Position numbers and translations under genes: made by a program
Notes under the pieces: generated by a model
What the model saw: only the letters and a program-made list of their open reading frames with translations
Databases searched by the model: none
Told to the model about the DNA's origin: nothing
Origin: Flavobacteriales bacterium
GTDB lineage: Bacteria; Bacteroidota; Bacteroidia; Flavobacteriales_F; PHOS-HE28
Assembly: GCA_016716605.1 (NCBI GenBank)
Contig: JADJWA010000001.1
Location: 1,736,001-1,800,000 of the forward strand
Direction: 5' to 3'
Length of the DNA: 64,000 bases
In this document: in pieces, positions 39,592 through 48,837 of the stretch
How the letters are laid out: the number at the start of each line of letters is the position of its first letter
Numbering within the stretch: position 1 is the stretch's first letter

Positions 39592-41499
39592 ATGTCCACA
39601 GCCCCTACGAAGACCAAGCCCGTTGAGGAACGGCGCAACGTGGTCATCCTCTTCGCCGGCGATAGCGGCGATGGCATCCAGCTCACCGGCAGTCAGTTCA
39701 CCGACAGCAGCGCGCTCTTCGGCAACGACGTGAGCACCTTCCCGAATTTCCCGGCCGAGATCCGCGCGCCGCAGGGCACACTGGCCGGTGTGAGCGGCTT
39801 CCAGCTTCACTTCGGAAGCGTGGAGGTGTGGACCCCCGGTGACCAGTGCGATGTGCTGGTGGTAATGAACGCCGCTGCGCTGAAGGCCAACCTGATCAAG
39901 CTGAAGAAGGGCGGCGCCATCATCGCCAATACCGATGGCTTTGACAAGAAGAACCTTCGCTTGGCGGGCTATATCGATGAAGCCGATCCGCTCACGGACG
40001 GCTCCCTCTCCGAGTATGCGCTGCACAGCGTGGATGTGACCAAGATGACGCGCGCTGCGCTTGAGGGCCTCACGCTCGGCATGAAGGAGAAGGACCGCTG
40101 CAAGAACATGTTCGTGCTCGGCTTCATCAATTGGATGTACAGCCGTGGCATGGAGAACAGCGAGCGCTTCCTGCATCAGAAGTTCGCGAAGAAGCCCGAC
40201 CTGCTCGAGGCCAACCTGCGCGCGCTGAAGGCCGGCTACCACTTCGGCGACACCAGCGAGACCTTCACCACGCGCTTCGAGGTGAAGCCCGCGCCCATGC
40301 CCAAGGGCAGCTACCGCAGCATCACCGGCAATCAGGGCACCGCGCTCGGCCTCATCGCTGCTGCGCAGAAGGCGAAGCTCGACCTCTTCTACGGCAGCTA
40401 TCCCATCACGCCTGCGAGCGACATCCTGCACGAGCTCTCGCGCCACAAGAATTTCGGCGTGGTCACCTTCCAGGCGGAGGATGAGATCGCGGCCATCAGC
40501 AGCGCCATCGGTGCCAGCTACGGCGGCGCGATCGGCATCACTGCGAGCAGCGGTCCCGGCATTGCGCTGAAGACCGAGGCGATGGGACTCGCCTTCATGC
40601 TCGAGATCCCCTTGGTGATCGTGAACGTGCAGCGCGGCGGGCCGAGCACGGGCCTGCCCACCAAGACTGAGCAAGCCGATCTCTGGCAAGCGGTCTTCGG
40701 CCGCAATGGCGAAGCACCCATCCCGGTGATCGCCGCCAGCACCCCCATCGATTGCTTCGACATGGCCTTCGAAGCCGTGCAGATCGCCATTGAGCATATG
40801 ACGCCCGTGATCCTGCTCACCGACGGCTACATCGCCAACGGCGCGGAGCCATGGCGTTTCCCGCAATCGAGGGATCTGCCGGAGATCGTGCCGCCAACGG
40901 TCGTTGCGAGCGGCGACGTAGCTGGCGCAAGGCGAACCATGGCGGACGTGCATGACGCTTCAGGGAAGTTCCTTCCGTACATCCGTGACGAACGCGGCGT
41001 GCGCCCATGGGCCTTGCCCGGCCAGCCCGGTCTGCAGCATCGCATCGGTGGCATCGAGAAGGAGCACAAGACCGGCAACATCAGCTACGAGCCGAAGAAC
41101 CACGAATTGATGGTGCGACTGCGTGCCGAGAAAGTCGCGCGCATCGCCGACCGCTTCAAGTCCATCCGTTTGGATAGCGGTCCGCCCGAAGGCGATGCGA
41201 TCATCGTGGGCTGGGGCAGCACCTACGGCGCGATCAGAACAGCCGCTCTCGAGCTGCAAGCCGAAGGGCACAGCGTGGCGCATGTGCACATCAGGCATAT
41301 GTTCCCCTTCAACAGAGACTTGGGGCCACTGCTGAAGAAGTACAAGCAGGTGCTGGTGCCCGAGATGAACAGCGGCCAATTGCGGCAGATGCTGCGCGCC
41401 GAATTCCTCGTGGACGCTCAGGGCCTGAACAAGATCCAAGGATTGCCTTTCACCAGCGCGGAAATCAAGGAAGCCGTGCTCAATCTGATGAAGCGATGA
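39592..41499 (+). CDS. korA: 2-oxoacid:ferredoxin oxidoreductase, alpha subunit (gamma-alpha fusion)
   Basis: This 635-residue subunit partners with the next gene to oxidise a 2-oxoacid, probably 2-oxoglutarate, to the acyl-CoA with ferredoxin as acceptor. The gamma domain comes first (FAGDSGDGIQLTGSQFTDSS, about 18-210). The pyrimidine-binding alpha domain follows (GSYPITPASDILHELS, FQAEDEIAAISSAIGASYGG, TASSGPGIALKTEAMGLA), then domain II (GWGSTYGAI). The gamma-alpha order is typical of two-subunit KorAB enzymes. Its stop overlaps the korB start by 4 nt. Confidence 0.93.
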   Translation: MSTAPTKTKPVEERRNVVILFAGDSGDGIQLTGSQFTDSSALFGNDVSTFPNFPAEIRAPQGTLAGVSGFQLHFGSVEVWTPGDQCDVLVVMNAAALKANLIKLKKGGAIIANTDGFDKKNLRLAGYIDEADPLTDGSLSEYALHSVDVTKMTRAALEGLTLGMKEKDRCKNMFVLGFINWMYSRGMENSERFLHQKFAKKPDLLEANLRALKAGYHFGDTSETFTTRFEVKPAPMPKGSYRSITGNQGTALGLIAAAQKAKLDLFYGSYPITPASDILHELSRHKNFGVVTFQAEDEIAAISSAIGASYGGAIGITASSGPGIALKTEAMGLAFMLEIPLVIVNVQRGGPSTGLPTKTEQADLWQAVFGRNGEAPIPVIAASTPIDCFDMAFEAVQIAIEHMTPVILLTDGYIANGAEPWRFPQSRDLPEIVPPTVVASGDVAGARRTMADVHDASGKFLPYIRDERGVRPWALPGQPGLQHRIGGIEKEHKTGNISYEPKNHELMVRLRAEKVARIADRFKSIRLDSGPPEGDAIIVGWGSTYGAIRTAALELQAEGHSVAHVHIRHMFPFNRDLGPLLKKYKQVLVPEMNSGQLRQMLRAEFLVDAQGLNKIQGLPFTSAEIKEAVLNLMKR

Positions 41500-42524
41500 G
41501 CGCCGTGAACGGGACCGTTGCCCCGGAGAAGATCGATTACTCCTCTGACCAGGAAGTACGCTGGTGCCCCGGCTGCGGTGACTATAGCATCCTGAAACAG
41601 GTGCAGACCTTGCTGGAGCAGAGCGGCAAGAAGAAGGAGGAGGTCGTCTTCATCAGCGGCATCGGCTGCAGCTCGCGCTTCCCGTACTACCTCGACACCT
41701 ACGGCCTGCACGGCATCCACGGTCGCGCACCCGCCATCGTGAGCGGCCTGCGCAGCGTGCGACCGGATCTGAGCGTTTGGATGATCACAGGTGATGGCGA
41801 CGCGCTGAGCATCGGTGGCAACCACATCATCCACCTGCTGCGCCGCAACGTGGATGTGAACGTGCTGCTCTTCAACAACGAGATCTACGGCCTCACCAAG
41901 GGACAGTACTCGCCCACCTCGCCCGAAGGCGCCGTGACGCGCAGCACGCCCATGGGCAGCACCGACCATCCGTTCAATCCGCTCGCGTTGGTGAAGGGAG
42001 CCGATGGCACCTTCATCGCACGCAGCATGGACCGCGATCCGAAGCACATGCGCGAAGTGCTGGCGCGCGCCGACGCGCATCGCGGCACCTCACTCGTGGA
42101 GATCTACCAGAACTGCAACGTCTTCAACGATGGCGCCTTCGAGGTCTTCACGGAGAAGGCGAACAAGCCCGCGAACACGCTCTTCGTGGAGCAGGGCAAG
42201 CCGCTCACCTTCGCGAACGGAACGAAAGGCATCTGCATCAAGGAGATGAAGCCGCGCATCATCGACATCGGCCCGGACTTCTCACCCAACGACTGCTGGA
42301 TCCATGACGAGCGCGACAATTTCAAGGCCTCGATCCTTGTGCGCTTATTCGATGACCCCAATCACGAAGGCGCATTCCCGCGGCCGTTCGGCGTTTTCTA
42401 TGTGAACGAGCGCGCCACGCATGAAGAGAAGCTGCAAGCGCAAGTGAAGCGCGCAAAAGAGGCGAAAGGGCTTGGGGATCTCGATGCGTTGCTCAAGGGC
42501 GAGCATACGTGGGTGATCGAGTAG
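41496..42524 (+). CDS. korB: 2-oxoacid:ferredoxin oxidoreductase, beta subunit
   Basis: This 342-residue subunit binds thiamine diphosphate and a [4Fe-4S] cluster. The motif WCPGCGDYSILKQV supplies two cluster Cys, with another in GIGCSSRFPYYLDTYG. The TPP/Mg motif is GDGDALSIGGNHIIHL followed by NNEIYGLTKGQYSPTS. With korA it catalyses the oxidative decarboxylation that replaces the NAD-linked 2-oxoglutarate dehydrogenase in many Bacteroidota. The substrate assignment rests on family similarity only. Confidence 0.93.
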   Translation: MSAVNGTVAPEKIDYSSDQEVRWCPGCGDYSILKQVQTLLEQSGKKKEEVVFISGIGCSSRFPYYLDTYGLHGIHGRAPAIVSGLRSVRPDLSVWMITGDGDALSIGGNHIIHLLRRNVDVNVLLFNNEIYGLTKGQYSPTSPEGAVTRSTPMGSTDHPFNPLALVKGADGTFIARSMDRDPKHMREVLARADAHRGTSLVEIYQNCNVFNDGAFEVFTEKANKPANTLFVEQGKPLTFANGTKGICIKEMKPRIIDIGPDFSPNDCWIHDERDNFKASILVRLFDDPNHEGAFPRPFGVFYVNERATHEEKLQAQVKRAKEAKGLGDLDALLKGEHTWVIE

Positions 42525-42568
42525 GCAGAGTGCTTGCCAGGTTCCTGTTGAAAGCCAGGAATGTCCCC

Positions 42569-44989
42569 TCAGAACTCCACCTTGTAGTAGAACAGCGGCA
42601 AAAAGCCCAGTTGGTACTCCTCACGGATGGGATCGCCGCTCGGATGATCGGGCGCATACGTGAGCGTGAGGATGTTCTGCTGGCCGGTCACGTTCACCAG
42701 GTCGAGGCCCAGTTCATGCATCACCTTCGGCCTGTTCCAGCGGTAGCCCAGTTTGAGGTCGGCGCGGAAGTAGGGGCGGAACTGCCGCGTGTTCACCAGG
42801 CTGTCAATGAAGACCACCTCCTGCGCGGCATTACTCGCTTCCCGGTTAACCGGTCCGTACCAGCGGCCGCCCGCGTAGGTGAACTTGGTGCCGATGCTGA
42901 TCACCGACTTCTTCGCGGTGGTGAACTCGCGCGCCAGCACCAGGTTGAATGCATTGCGGCCATTGAAGGACGTGTTGCGCCAGACGCCATCGCTGCCGCG
43001 GTAACGCGCGTCGAAGAGCGATGCGGTGAAGAGGCCGTACCAGCCCTTGGTGAAGGCGTGCTCCAGCGTGAGCTCGATCCCTTGGTTGTAACCGTTGCCT
43101 TTGTTGTGGAGGCTGTCCGGGAAGAAGCGCTCGAAGCCCGCGCCGGTGTTCACGAAGGAGAAGGAGGAGGGCGCCACGCTCACCGGCACGTCGAAGAGCC
43201 ACTGGTAGTAAGCTTCAAGTTTCATGCGCACGCGCTGCCCCAATCGCCGTTCGTAGCCCACTACGCCATGATGCGTGCGCGTGAGGCCGATGCCCGTGTT
43301 CTGCTCCTGCGGATCGTGGCCGTAGGTGGTGGCGCCGTAGAAGAGCAGGTAGCCGGGCTGCATCTGGGAGTGCAGTCCATAGCCGGCGGAGATCCGTTGC
43401 CGCGTGTCGGGCGCGTAAGAGATGCCGAAGCGCGGCTCGATGGGCGAGAAGCTGTTCGCGTTGATCGAGTTGTAGAGCGAGGTGATGCCCAGCGTGGCAG
43501 TCCACTGTTCGTTGAAGCGGTGGCGCACCTGGGCATAGGGCTGCAGTTGCGTGGCGCTCACGCCCGCATCCCACCGCACGCGCCAGGTTCCCAATGCGTT
43601 CGGGTCTCCATCCACCGTCGCCGGGATGATCGCTCGCGCGCTATCGAGGTAGGCGCCCCATTGCTGCTCCGTGTTCACTCCAACGCGCAAGCTGGTGCGG
43701 AGGCCAAGTTTCCGGTTGGCGAAGACGTACAGCATCACCTTGCTCTCCTCGAATCGGTAACGCAGCAGAGGTGGCAGGCTGTCCACCACGAAGCGTCCGT
43801 CCACCACGCGGCGGTACACGTAGCGGTGATCCGAGTTGATGCCCTGGCCGCTGAGCGCAAGCGTGGCCTTCACGTAGGTCTTTTCATTCAGGGTGCGCGT
43901 GGCGGTGGCGCCCACGGTGCCCATGCGCGAGCGGAAGTACTGGTCGCGGTCGTTTTCGCCGTAGATCAGGGTGGCGGTGTCGGGCTTCGCCTGATCACTG
44001 ATCACGATGTCGATCCTGCTGCTGCCGCCGATGCCCCAGAGCGATACCGAGCCATTCTTGCCCGGGAAGTGCAAGCGGAAGGCCGCATCCTGGTATTGCG
44101 GGATGGCATCGGTGCCGATGCGGATGCCCATGAACCCGAAGAGCCTCAAGGTGCTGTAGCGATAGCTCACCAAATAGCTCGAGCGGTGCTTCTTGCTCAA
44201 CGGCCCTTCGGCCATCAACTCGGTGCCGAGGAAGCCGAGCTGCGCGGTGAACTCGTGCTTGTCGGCGTTGCCATTGCGCATGCGCAGGTCGAACACTCCA
44301 GCAGTGGCGTTCCCGAATTCAGCGGGGAAGGCGCCGGTGAAGAAGTCGGAGTTCGCGAGGTACTTGTTGTTGAGGATGGTGACGGGCCCACCGCCGGTGC
44401 CGGGTATGGCGAAGTGGTTCGGATTGGGGATGTTCACGCCCTCGAAGCGCCAGAGCACGCCCATGGGGCTGTTCCCGCGGATCACGATGTCGTTGCGGCT
44501 GTCGTCAGCGCCTTGCACCCCGGCGAAGTTGCTGGCCATGCGGCCGGGATCGCCGCGGCTTCCGGCATAGCGGTCCGTCTCTTCCACGCTGAATTGTCGC
44601 GCGCTCAGCAGGGCCATCTCATTCCGCACCTCGCCCGGCGCGGCATCGCCCACGATTTCCACTTCGCCCAATTCAGTGAGCGCGCCCTGCAACCGCACGG
44701 AGATCGCCAGGTCCTTCGCGCTGGTGAGCACGAGGCCGCTGAGGACCTGGTCCTCGTAGCCCACCATGCGCACATGCAGCGCGATGCGACCCCATGGCGC
44801 GCCGCTCAACGTGAAGCGCCCGTCCTGATCCGTCACGGTGCCGATGATCGGATCGCTGCCCACCACCACCACTGTTGCGCCCGGAAGCCCGATCAGGCTC
44901 TCAGCATCCATCACCTCGCCGCGAACGGCTTGTGCATGCAGATGCGTGATGCCCATGAGGCCGATAGCGATGAGCAGGGTGCGGGGCAT
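42569..44989 (-). CDS. TonB-dependent outer membrane receptor
   Basis: This 806-residue receptor starts with a signal peptide (MPRTLLIAIGLMGITHLHAQ). A carboxypeptidase-regulatory-like domain spans about 22-110 (IIGTVTDQDGRFTLSGAPWG). The plug domain has NDIVIRGNSPMGVLWRFEG and IPNPNHFAIPGTGGGPVTIL. A beta-barrel follows, ending in Phe (PLFYYKVEF), as outer-membrane barrels usually do. No SusD partner is adjacent, so it is not a classical polysaccharide locus. The cargo is unknown. It is divergent from a DUF6268-like barrel gene. Confidence 0.9.
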   Translation of the reverse strand: MPRTLLIAIGLMGITHLHAQAVRGEVMDAESLIGLPGATVVVVGSDPIIGTVTDQDGRFTLSGAPWGRIALHVRMVGYEDQVLSGLVLTSAKDLAISVRLQGALTELGEVEIVGDAAPGEVRNEMALLSARQFSVEETDRYAGSRGDPGRMASNFAGVQGADDSRNDIVIRGNSPMGVLWRFEGVNIPNPNHFAIPGTGGGPVTILNNKYLANSDFFTGAFPAEFGNATAGVFDLRMRNGNADKHEFTAQLGFLGTELMAEGPLSKKHRSSYLVSYRYSTLRLFGFMGIRIGTDAIPQYQDAAFRLHFPGKNGSVSLWGIGGSSRIDIVISDQAKPDTATLIYGENDRDQYFRSRMGTVGATATRTLNEKTYVKATLALSGQGINSDHRYVYRRVVDGRFVVDSLPPLLRYRFEESKVMLYVFANRKLGLRTSLRVGVNTEQQWGAYLDSARAIIPATVDGDPNALGTWRVRWDAGVSATQLQPYAQVRHRFNEQWTATLGITSLYNSINANSFSPIEPRFGISYAPDTRQRISAGYGLHSQMQPGYLLFYGATTYGHDPQEQNTGIGLTRTHHGVVGYERRLGQRVRMKLEAYYQWLFDVPVSVAPSSFSFVNTGAGFERFFPDSLHNKGNGYNQGIELTLEHAFTKGWYGLFTASLFDARYRGSDGVWRNTSFNGRNAFNLVLAREFTTAKKSVISIGTKFTYAGGRWYGPVNREASNAAQEVVFIDSLVNTRQFRPYFRADLKLGYRWNRPKVMHELGLDLVNVTGQQNILTLTYAPDHPSGDPIREEYQLGFLPLFYYKVEF

Positions 44990-45117
44990 GCGTGCGGATA
45001 GCCCAAATCAAACCATTCTGACCCGATTTCGTCTGAACCGCGCATCGCGCTGGATGGGGTACGGGATCGGGGAGCCTCCCGACTTGATTGCGACTCCGTC
45101 CGAAGCACCGCTTGATC

Positions 45118-46107
45118 ATGATCCGGCTCCCGACCCTGCAACTCCTCTTCTTCCTCTCCGTTGCCGGACGTGTTTCCGCCCAGACCTTCGACTTGGAGCA
45201 GTTCGAGCAGGTCTTCAGGCCGCGCTTGCGCCTCGATGCCCGCTTTCTGCCCGAGGCCGCATACCGCGACACTTCCGGGCGATTCGGCCTCACGGAGGCC
45301 ACGGCGGTGTTCACCGTGCCGATCCACTCCAAGTTCAGCCTGGGCTTCGAGGCCGATAGCAGCGCACGGGGCATCGGCGATTTCCTGAAGAAGAGCGTTC
45401 GCGTCCGTGCCTCACAGGTGCTGGCTACCGCGCGCTTCACCGGCCGCGAGGTGCAGATGGACCTCGACAGTTTGGGACCGCGCAAGCTGATGGCTGCGAG
45501 CGCAGGGCTCATGGGCGTGAAGCTCACGCGGAACCGTCGCTTGCTCTTCTGGAGCGCCAACGTGAACGTTAGCGAGGAGGACCGCACGCTCGATGAGGCC
45601 GTGCTCCGCGGCAACGGTGTCATCGGCAAGCTGCACGTGAAGGGCTTGCGCAGGCAGTTCTTCTACGGGTTGGCAATCAGCTATTCCGATCGGTTCGTGC
45701 TGCCGTTGCCCTTCCTTGGCGGGGAGGCGCCGTTGGGCGGCAAGTGGTCCTTGCACTATGTGGTGCCGGCGCAGTTGGCATTCGGTTACAGCCCTAGATC
45801 CGGAACACGGTTCCTGGCGGGCTTCGCAAGCGACGGTTTCCGCTCCGGACTGGAATGGCAGGGCGAACGGGTGAATATGAACCACGCGGCTTTCCGGGCC
45901 TTCGTCAATCTCCGTCACCGCGTGAACAGGACCATCCAAGTCCGTGCGGATGCAGGATACGCCATCACGCAGGGCCTGCGCTTCACCGGGAGCGATGCCG
46001 ATCGCACGCGCTATCCCATCACGCCCGGTTTCTCATTCGGTTTGGGCGTGAATGTGCTCTTCGGGAACAGCGTGGCCCAGCGACTCCTCGATGAGGTGCT
46101 GAAATGA
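45118..46107 (+). CDS. DUF6268-like outer membrane beta-barrel protein
   Basis: This 329-residue protein begins with a signal peptide (MIRLPTLQLLFFLSVAGRVS, then AQ). The rest shows alternating strand patterns of an outer-membrane barrel, with motifs of the DUF6268 kind: VFTVPIHSKFSLGFEADS near 60-80, GLAISYSDRFVLPLPFLGG, and GFSFGLGVNVLFGNSVAQR at the end. The function is unknown. It is divergent from the TonB receptor, which may suggest shared regulation. An upstream in-frame start at 45088 would add 10 residues without a signal. Confidence 0.65.
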   Translation: MIRLPTLQLLFFLSVAGRVSAQTFDLEQFEQVFRPRLRLDARFLPEAAYRDTSGRFGLTEATAVFTVPIHSKFSLGFEADSSARGIGDFLKKSVRVRASQVLATARFTGREVQMDLDSLGPRKLMAASAGLMGVKLTRNRRLLFWSANVNVSEEDRTLDEAVLRGNGVIGKLHVKGLRRQFFYGLAISYSDRFVLPLPFLGGEAPLGGKWSLHYVVPAQLAFGYSPRSGTRFLAGFASDGFRSGLEWQGERVNMNHAAFRAFVNLRHRVNRTIQVRADAGYAITQGLRFTGSDADRTRYPITPGFSFGLGVNVLFGNSVAQRLLDEVLK

Positions 46108-46109
46108 AC

Positions 46110-46907
46110 TCAGCCTTTGATCCCAGCAGGAATCACGCACACCGGGATCGACTCCATCTTATGGCGGTTGGCGGCCTTGCGCCGGTCGAAGATGGCGAGG
46201 ACCTCTTGTTGCCGGGCGCTGAGATCAAGCTTGGCCGGGTCAATGCCTTTCTCACGGATGTCCATCGCCCATTCCAGCTCGGGGTAGCTCGCGCCGATCT
46301 GGTCCTCGTCGCTGCGGTCATCGCCCCAGAGGCCGTCCGTTGGCTTGGCTTGCATGATCGAGTCGATGATGCCCAGATCGCGGGCAATGGCGTACACCTC
46401 GGTCTTGGTGAGGTCGGCAATGGGCGAGAGGTCCACGCCGCCATCGCCGTACTTGGTGAAGAAGCCGATGCCGAAGTCCTCCACCTTGTTGCCCGTGCCG
46501 GCCACCACGCAGCGGAGCAGTCCTGCGAAGTAGTAGAGCGTGGCCATGCGCAATCGGGCGCGCGTGTTCGCGAGCGCGAGCTCCATGGCAGCCTTGTCCT
46601 CGACAGCGGGCAGCGCGGCCATCATTTGGTCGAACACGGGTGTGAGCTGCACCACTTCCATGCGCGCATTCGTATGCCGCTGCATGAGCCACGAAATGTG
46701 CTCCTGCGCGCGCGCCACTTGCGTCGACGCTTGATGGATGGGCATCTCCACGCACAACGTGGCCAATCCGGTCCGGGCGCAGAGCGCGCTGGTCACGGCG
46801 CTATCAATGCCGCCGCTCACGCCCACCACGAAGCCCTGCTGCCCATGGCGCTCGCAATAGGAGCGGAGCCACTCCGTGATATGGTCGATGACTCGCCGCG
46901 TGTTCAT
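46110..46907 (-). CDS. nadE: NH3-dependent NAD(+) synthetase
   Basis: This 265-residue enzyme converts deamido-NAD to NAD using ATP and ammonia. The ATP-pyrophosphatase loop is GVSGGIDSAVTSALCARTGL. DFGIGFFTKYGDGGVDLSPI and LTKTEVYAIARDLGI are also typical, with TDGLWGDDRSDEDQIG near the C-terminus. It lacks the N-terminal glutaminase domain, so free ammonia is used. In Bacteroidota nadE often lies beside gldB-gldC, as here. It is convergent with the DUF6268-like gene, 2 nt apart. Confidence 0.94.
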   Translation of the reverse strand: MNTRRVIDHITEWLRSYCERHGQQGFVVGVSGGIDSAVTSALCARTGLATLCVEMPIHQASTQVARAQEHISWLMQRHTNARMEVVQLTPVFDQMMAALPAVEDKAAMELALANTRARLRMATLYYFAGLLRCVVAGTGNKVEDFGIGFFTKYGDGGVDLSPIADLTKTEVYAIARDLGIIDSIMQAKPTDGLWGDDRSDEDQIGASYPELEWAMDIREKGIDPAKLDLSARQQEVLAIFDRRKAANRHKMESIPVCVIPAGIKG

Positions 46908-46920
46908 GGGTGCAAAGGAA

Positions 46921-46950
46921 AAGCCCCTCCGGCGCAGGACGAAGGGGCTT
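46921..46950 (-). terminator. Terminator hairpin after the PorT-like gene
   Basis: On the minus strand AAGCCCCT (46950-46943) pairs with AGGGGCTT (46928-46921), then TTCC follows. It lies 21 nt past the PorT-like stop and before nadE. The stem closely resembles the rpmA terminator. Confidence 0.65.
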
Positions 46951-46971
46951 CCGATCGATTCGTTCAGCGGC

Positions 46972-47676
46972 TCAGAAGAACACGCCGAGGCTCAGCTCCA
47001 CATAATGGGCCTTGGCCTTGGCGCCATCGATGTCGAGGATGTTGGTGAAGCCATTGTTGTAAGTGATGCCGAACATCACGCTAGTGCTCCCGCTGAAGTT
47101 GTACTCCGCGCCGGCGCCTACGATCAGTGAGGCCTTGTAGAGCGCGATGTCGTCCTGCACGTTCTCGTTCTCTTGTTCCTCGAATTTATCCACGATGGTG
47201 GGCGCAACGGCGTTGTACACCGGTACCACCTGGTCGGCCTTGGCCTTCACGTTGAATGCGTTGCCGGCTCCCACCACGGCGAAGTAGCGCATGTAGCCGA
47301 TCTCGTTGGTCATGAGCTTGATGGTAAGCGGTAGCTCCACGTACTGCAGGGCCACATCCGTCTCCAATTCCCGGGTCTTCTGCGGCTCGTTCAAGGCATC
47401 GTAGTAGGCGAAGTCGGTCTTCCACTTCGTCTTCATGTTGTTCAGGTTCAAGCCGGTGGCGAAACGATAGTTGCCGCTGTTGCCGATGGGCAGTTCCAGC
47501 ATCAGCCCGAAGGTGTATCCCAGCCCGGTGCCGTTGCTCTTCAAGGATTTAGTCTCGGGCTGCACGAAGGCCATGTTCGGGCTCAGCTTCAATCCGAAGC
47601 GCACGCCCACATCATCCTGTGCGGTGAGCGTTGCAGCGGAGAGAATGAAAGCGAGAAGAGCGATGGGCTTGTTCAT
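46972..47676 (-). CDS. PorT-like outer membrane beta-barrel protein
   Basis: This 234-residue protein has a signal peptide (MNKPIALLAFILSAATLTAQ) and alternating strand pattern of an eight-stranded barrel. It resembles the outer-membrane PorT/OMP_b-brl_2 family: VGVRFGLKLSPNMAFVQPET at the N-terminus, YRFATGLNLNNM, YVELPLTIKLMTNEIGYM, and HYVELSLGVFF at the end. True PorT is a T9SS component; this one could equally be a general family member. It is divergent from gldB, and the two promoters overlap. Confidence 0.7.
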   Translation of the reverse strand: MNKPIALLAFILSAATLTAQDDVGVRFGLKLSPNMAFVQPETKSLKSNGTGLGYTFGLMLELPIGNSGNYRFATGLNLNNMKTKWKTDFAYYDALNEPQKTRELETDVALQYVELPLTIKLMTNEIGYMRYFAVVGAGNAFNVKAKADQVVPVYNAVAPTIVDKFEEQENENVQDDIALYKASLIVGAGAEYNFSGSTSVMFGITYNNGFTNILDIDGAKAKAHYVELSLGVFF

Positions 47677-47683
47677 AGGTTTG
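47676..47683 (+). promoter_or_regulatory. -7 element of gldB
   Basis: TAGGTTTG is an exact TAnnTTTG match. It begins on the last base of the PorT-like start codon (minus strand) and lies 28 nt upstream of the chosen gldB start. Confidence 0.5.
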
Positions 47684-47701
47684 GCGCGTGTTAAGCGGTG
47701 G

Positions 47702-47709
47702 CGAAAGTA
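47702..47709 (-). promoter_or_regulatory. -7 element of the PorT-like gene
   Basis: The minus strand reads TACTTTCG, 25 nt upstream of the PorT-like ATG and 2 nt from the gldB start codon. Confidence 0.45.
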
Positions 47710-47711
47710 AC

Positions 47712-48734
47712 GTGGCGGTCCGGCGCTTTGCTAAAAGCGTGCTGATCGCAGGGGCAGTGGGCCTCGCGGCTTGCCAAGGCGACGGATTGCAGGAGCTGCC
47801 AGAAGGCACGGACCCTGTGCGCATCACCATCGGCCGCCTTGATCAGCACCTCTTCCACGCCGCCCCCGATAGCATGGCCGCTGCCAGCAGGAAAGCTCAT
47901 GCCACCTACGGCGACTTCTACCGCATCTACATCGAGGACATCCTTCAAGGCGCGCCGGTTGGCGATCCTCGGCTGCCGCTGGTACTGCACCGCTTCGTGC
48001 TCGACCCCGATTGGAGGGCGGCGCAGGATGCGGTCGATAGCGTGCTCGGTGATCTGGAGCCGCAGCGCGCGCTCTTCGAGAAGGCCTTCACGCGCTTGAA
48101 GGCGCATCTCCCCGATAGCCTCACCCCCCGCGTCGTGGCCTTCAACTCCGGATACAACTACGGGTTGTTTCCCACCGATAGCGTGCTGGGCATCGGCGTC
48201 GAATGGTTCATCGGCAAGGACCATCCGGTGATCGGTTACCTCTCACCAGAGACCTTTCCGCAATACATGAAGCAGCGCATGGTGCCCGAGATGCTCGTGC
48301 CCAGCGCCGTGAAGGGCTGGCTACTGGTGCATTGCACCAGGCCCGTCGATGGCGCCGAGCTGCTCGCGCACCTGGTGGAGACCGGCAAGGCCATGGCCCT
48401 GCTCGATGCCCTGCTGCCCGAAGTGGAGCCCCACCTCAAGCTTGCGTTCACCACGGAGCAGCTCGCTTGGTGCGAGGCCAATGAGTATGGGATCTGGAAG
48501 GCCTTGGTGAGCAAGGAGCAGCTCTACAGCAAGAAGTCCGACGACATCGGCCGTTGGATGAATGACGGGCCCTTCACCAATGGATTGCCGCGCGAGAGCC
48601 CCGGCCACCTCGGTGAATGGATCGGACTGCGCATGGTTCAGGCGTACATGAAGGTGAATCCCAAGCTCACCTTCGCGCAGCTCTTCGCAATCAACGACCC
48701 ACGCGAGATACTCAAGCACTACAAGCCGCGGTGA
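47712..48734 (+). CDS. gldB: Gliding motility lipoprotein GldB
   Basis: This 340-residue lipoprotein is required for gliding and T9SS-linked surface functions in Flavobacterium. The lipobox is GLAAC near residue 18. Family features are RLDQHLFHAAPDS, YGDFYRIYIEDILQG, PRVVAFNSGYNYGLFPTDS, WFIGKDHPVIGYL, and VPSAVKGWLLVH. I chose the GTG at 47712 (VAVRRFAKSVLIAGAVGLAA) because it begins at the signal peptide; an in-frame start at 47688 is possible. It is followed by gldC, the usual partner. Confidence 0.88.
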   Translation: MAVRRFAKSVLIAGAVGLAACQGDGLQELPEGTDPVRITIGRLDQHLFHAAPDSMAAASRKAHATYGDFYRIYIEDILQGAPVGDPRLPLVLHRFVLDPDWRAAQDAVDSVLGDLEPQRALFEKAFTRLKAHLPDSLTPRVVAFNSGYNYGLFPTDSVLGIGVEWFIGKDHPVIGYLSPETFPQYMKQRMVPEMLVPSAVKGWLLVHCTRPVDGAELLAHLVETGKAMALLDALLPEVEPHLKLAFTTEQLAWCEANEYGIWKALVSKEQLYSKKSDDIGRWMNDGPFTNGLPRESPGHLGEWIGLRMVQAYMKVNPKLTFAQLFAINDPREILKHYKPR

Positions 48735-48837
48735 TCGATCCAATCGGAATGCGCGACTGCCAACCAGCCGGTCAACCCGAGCCTGCCCGCGAGGGCAAGG
48801 CGAAGGATTCCAGTAACCCCTAATCGACCATTCAGCA

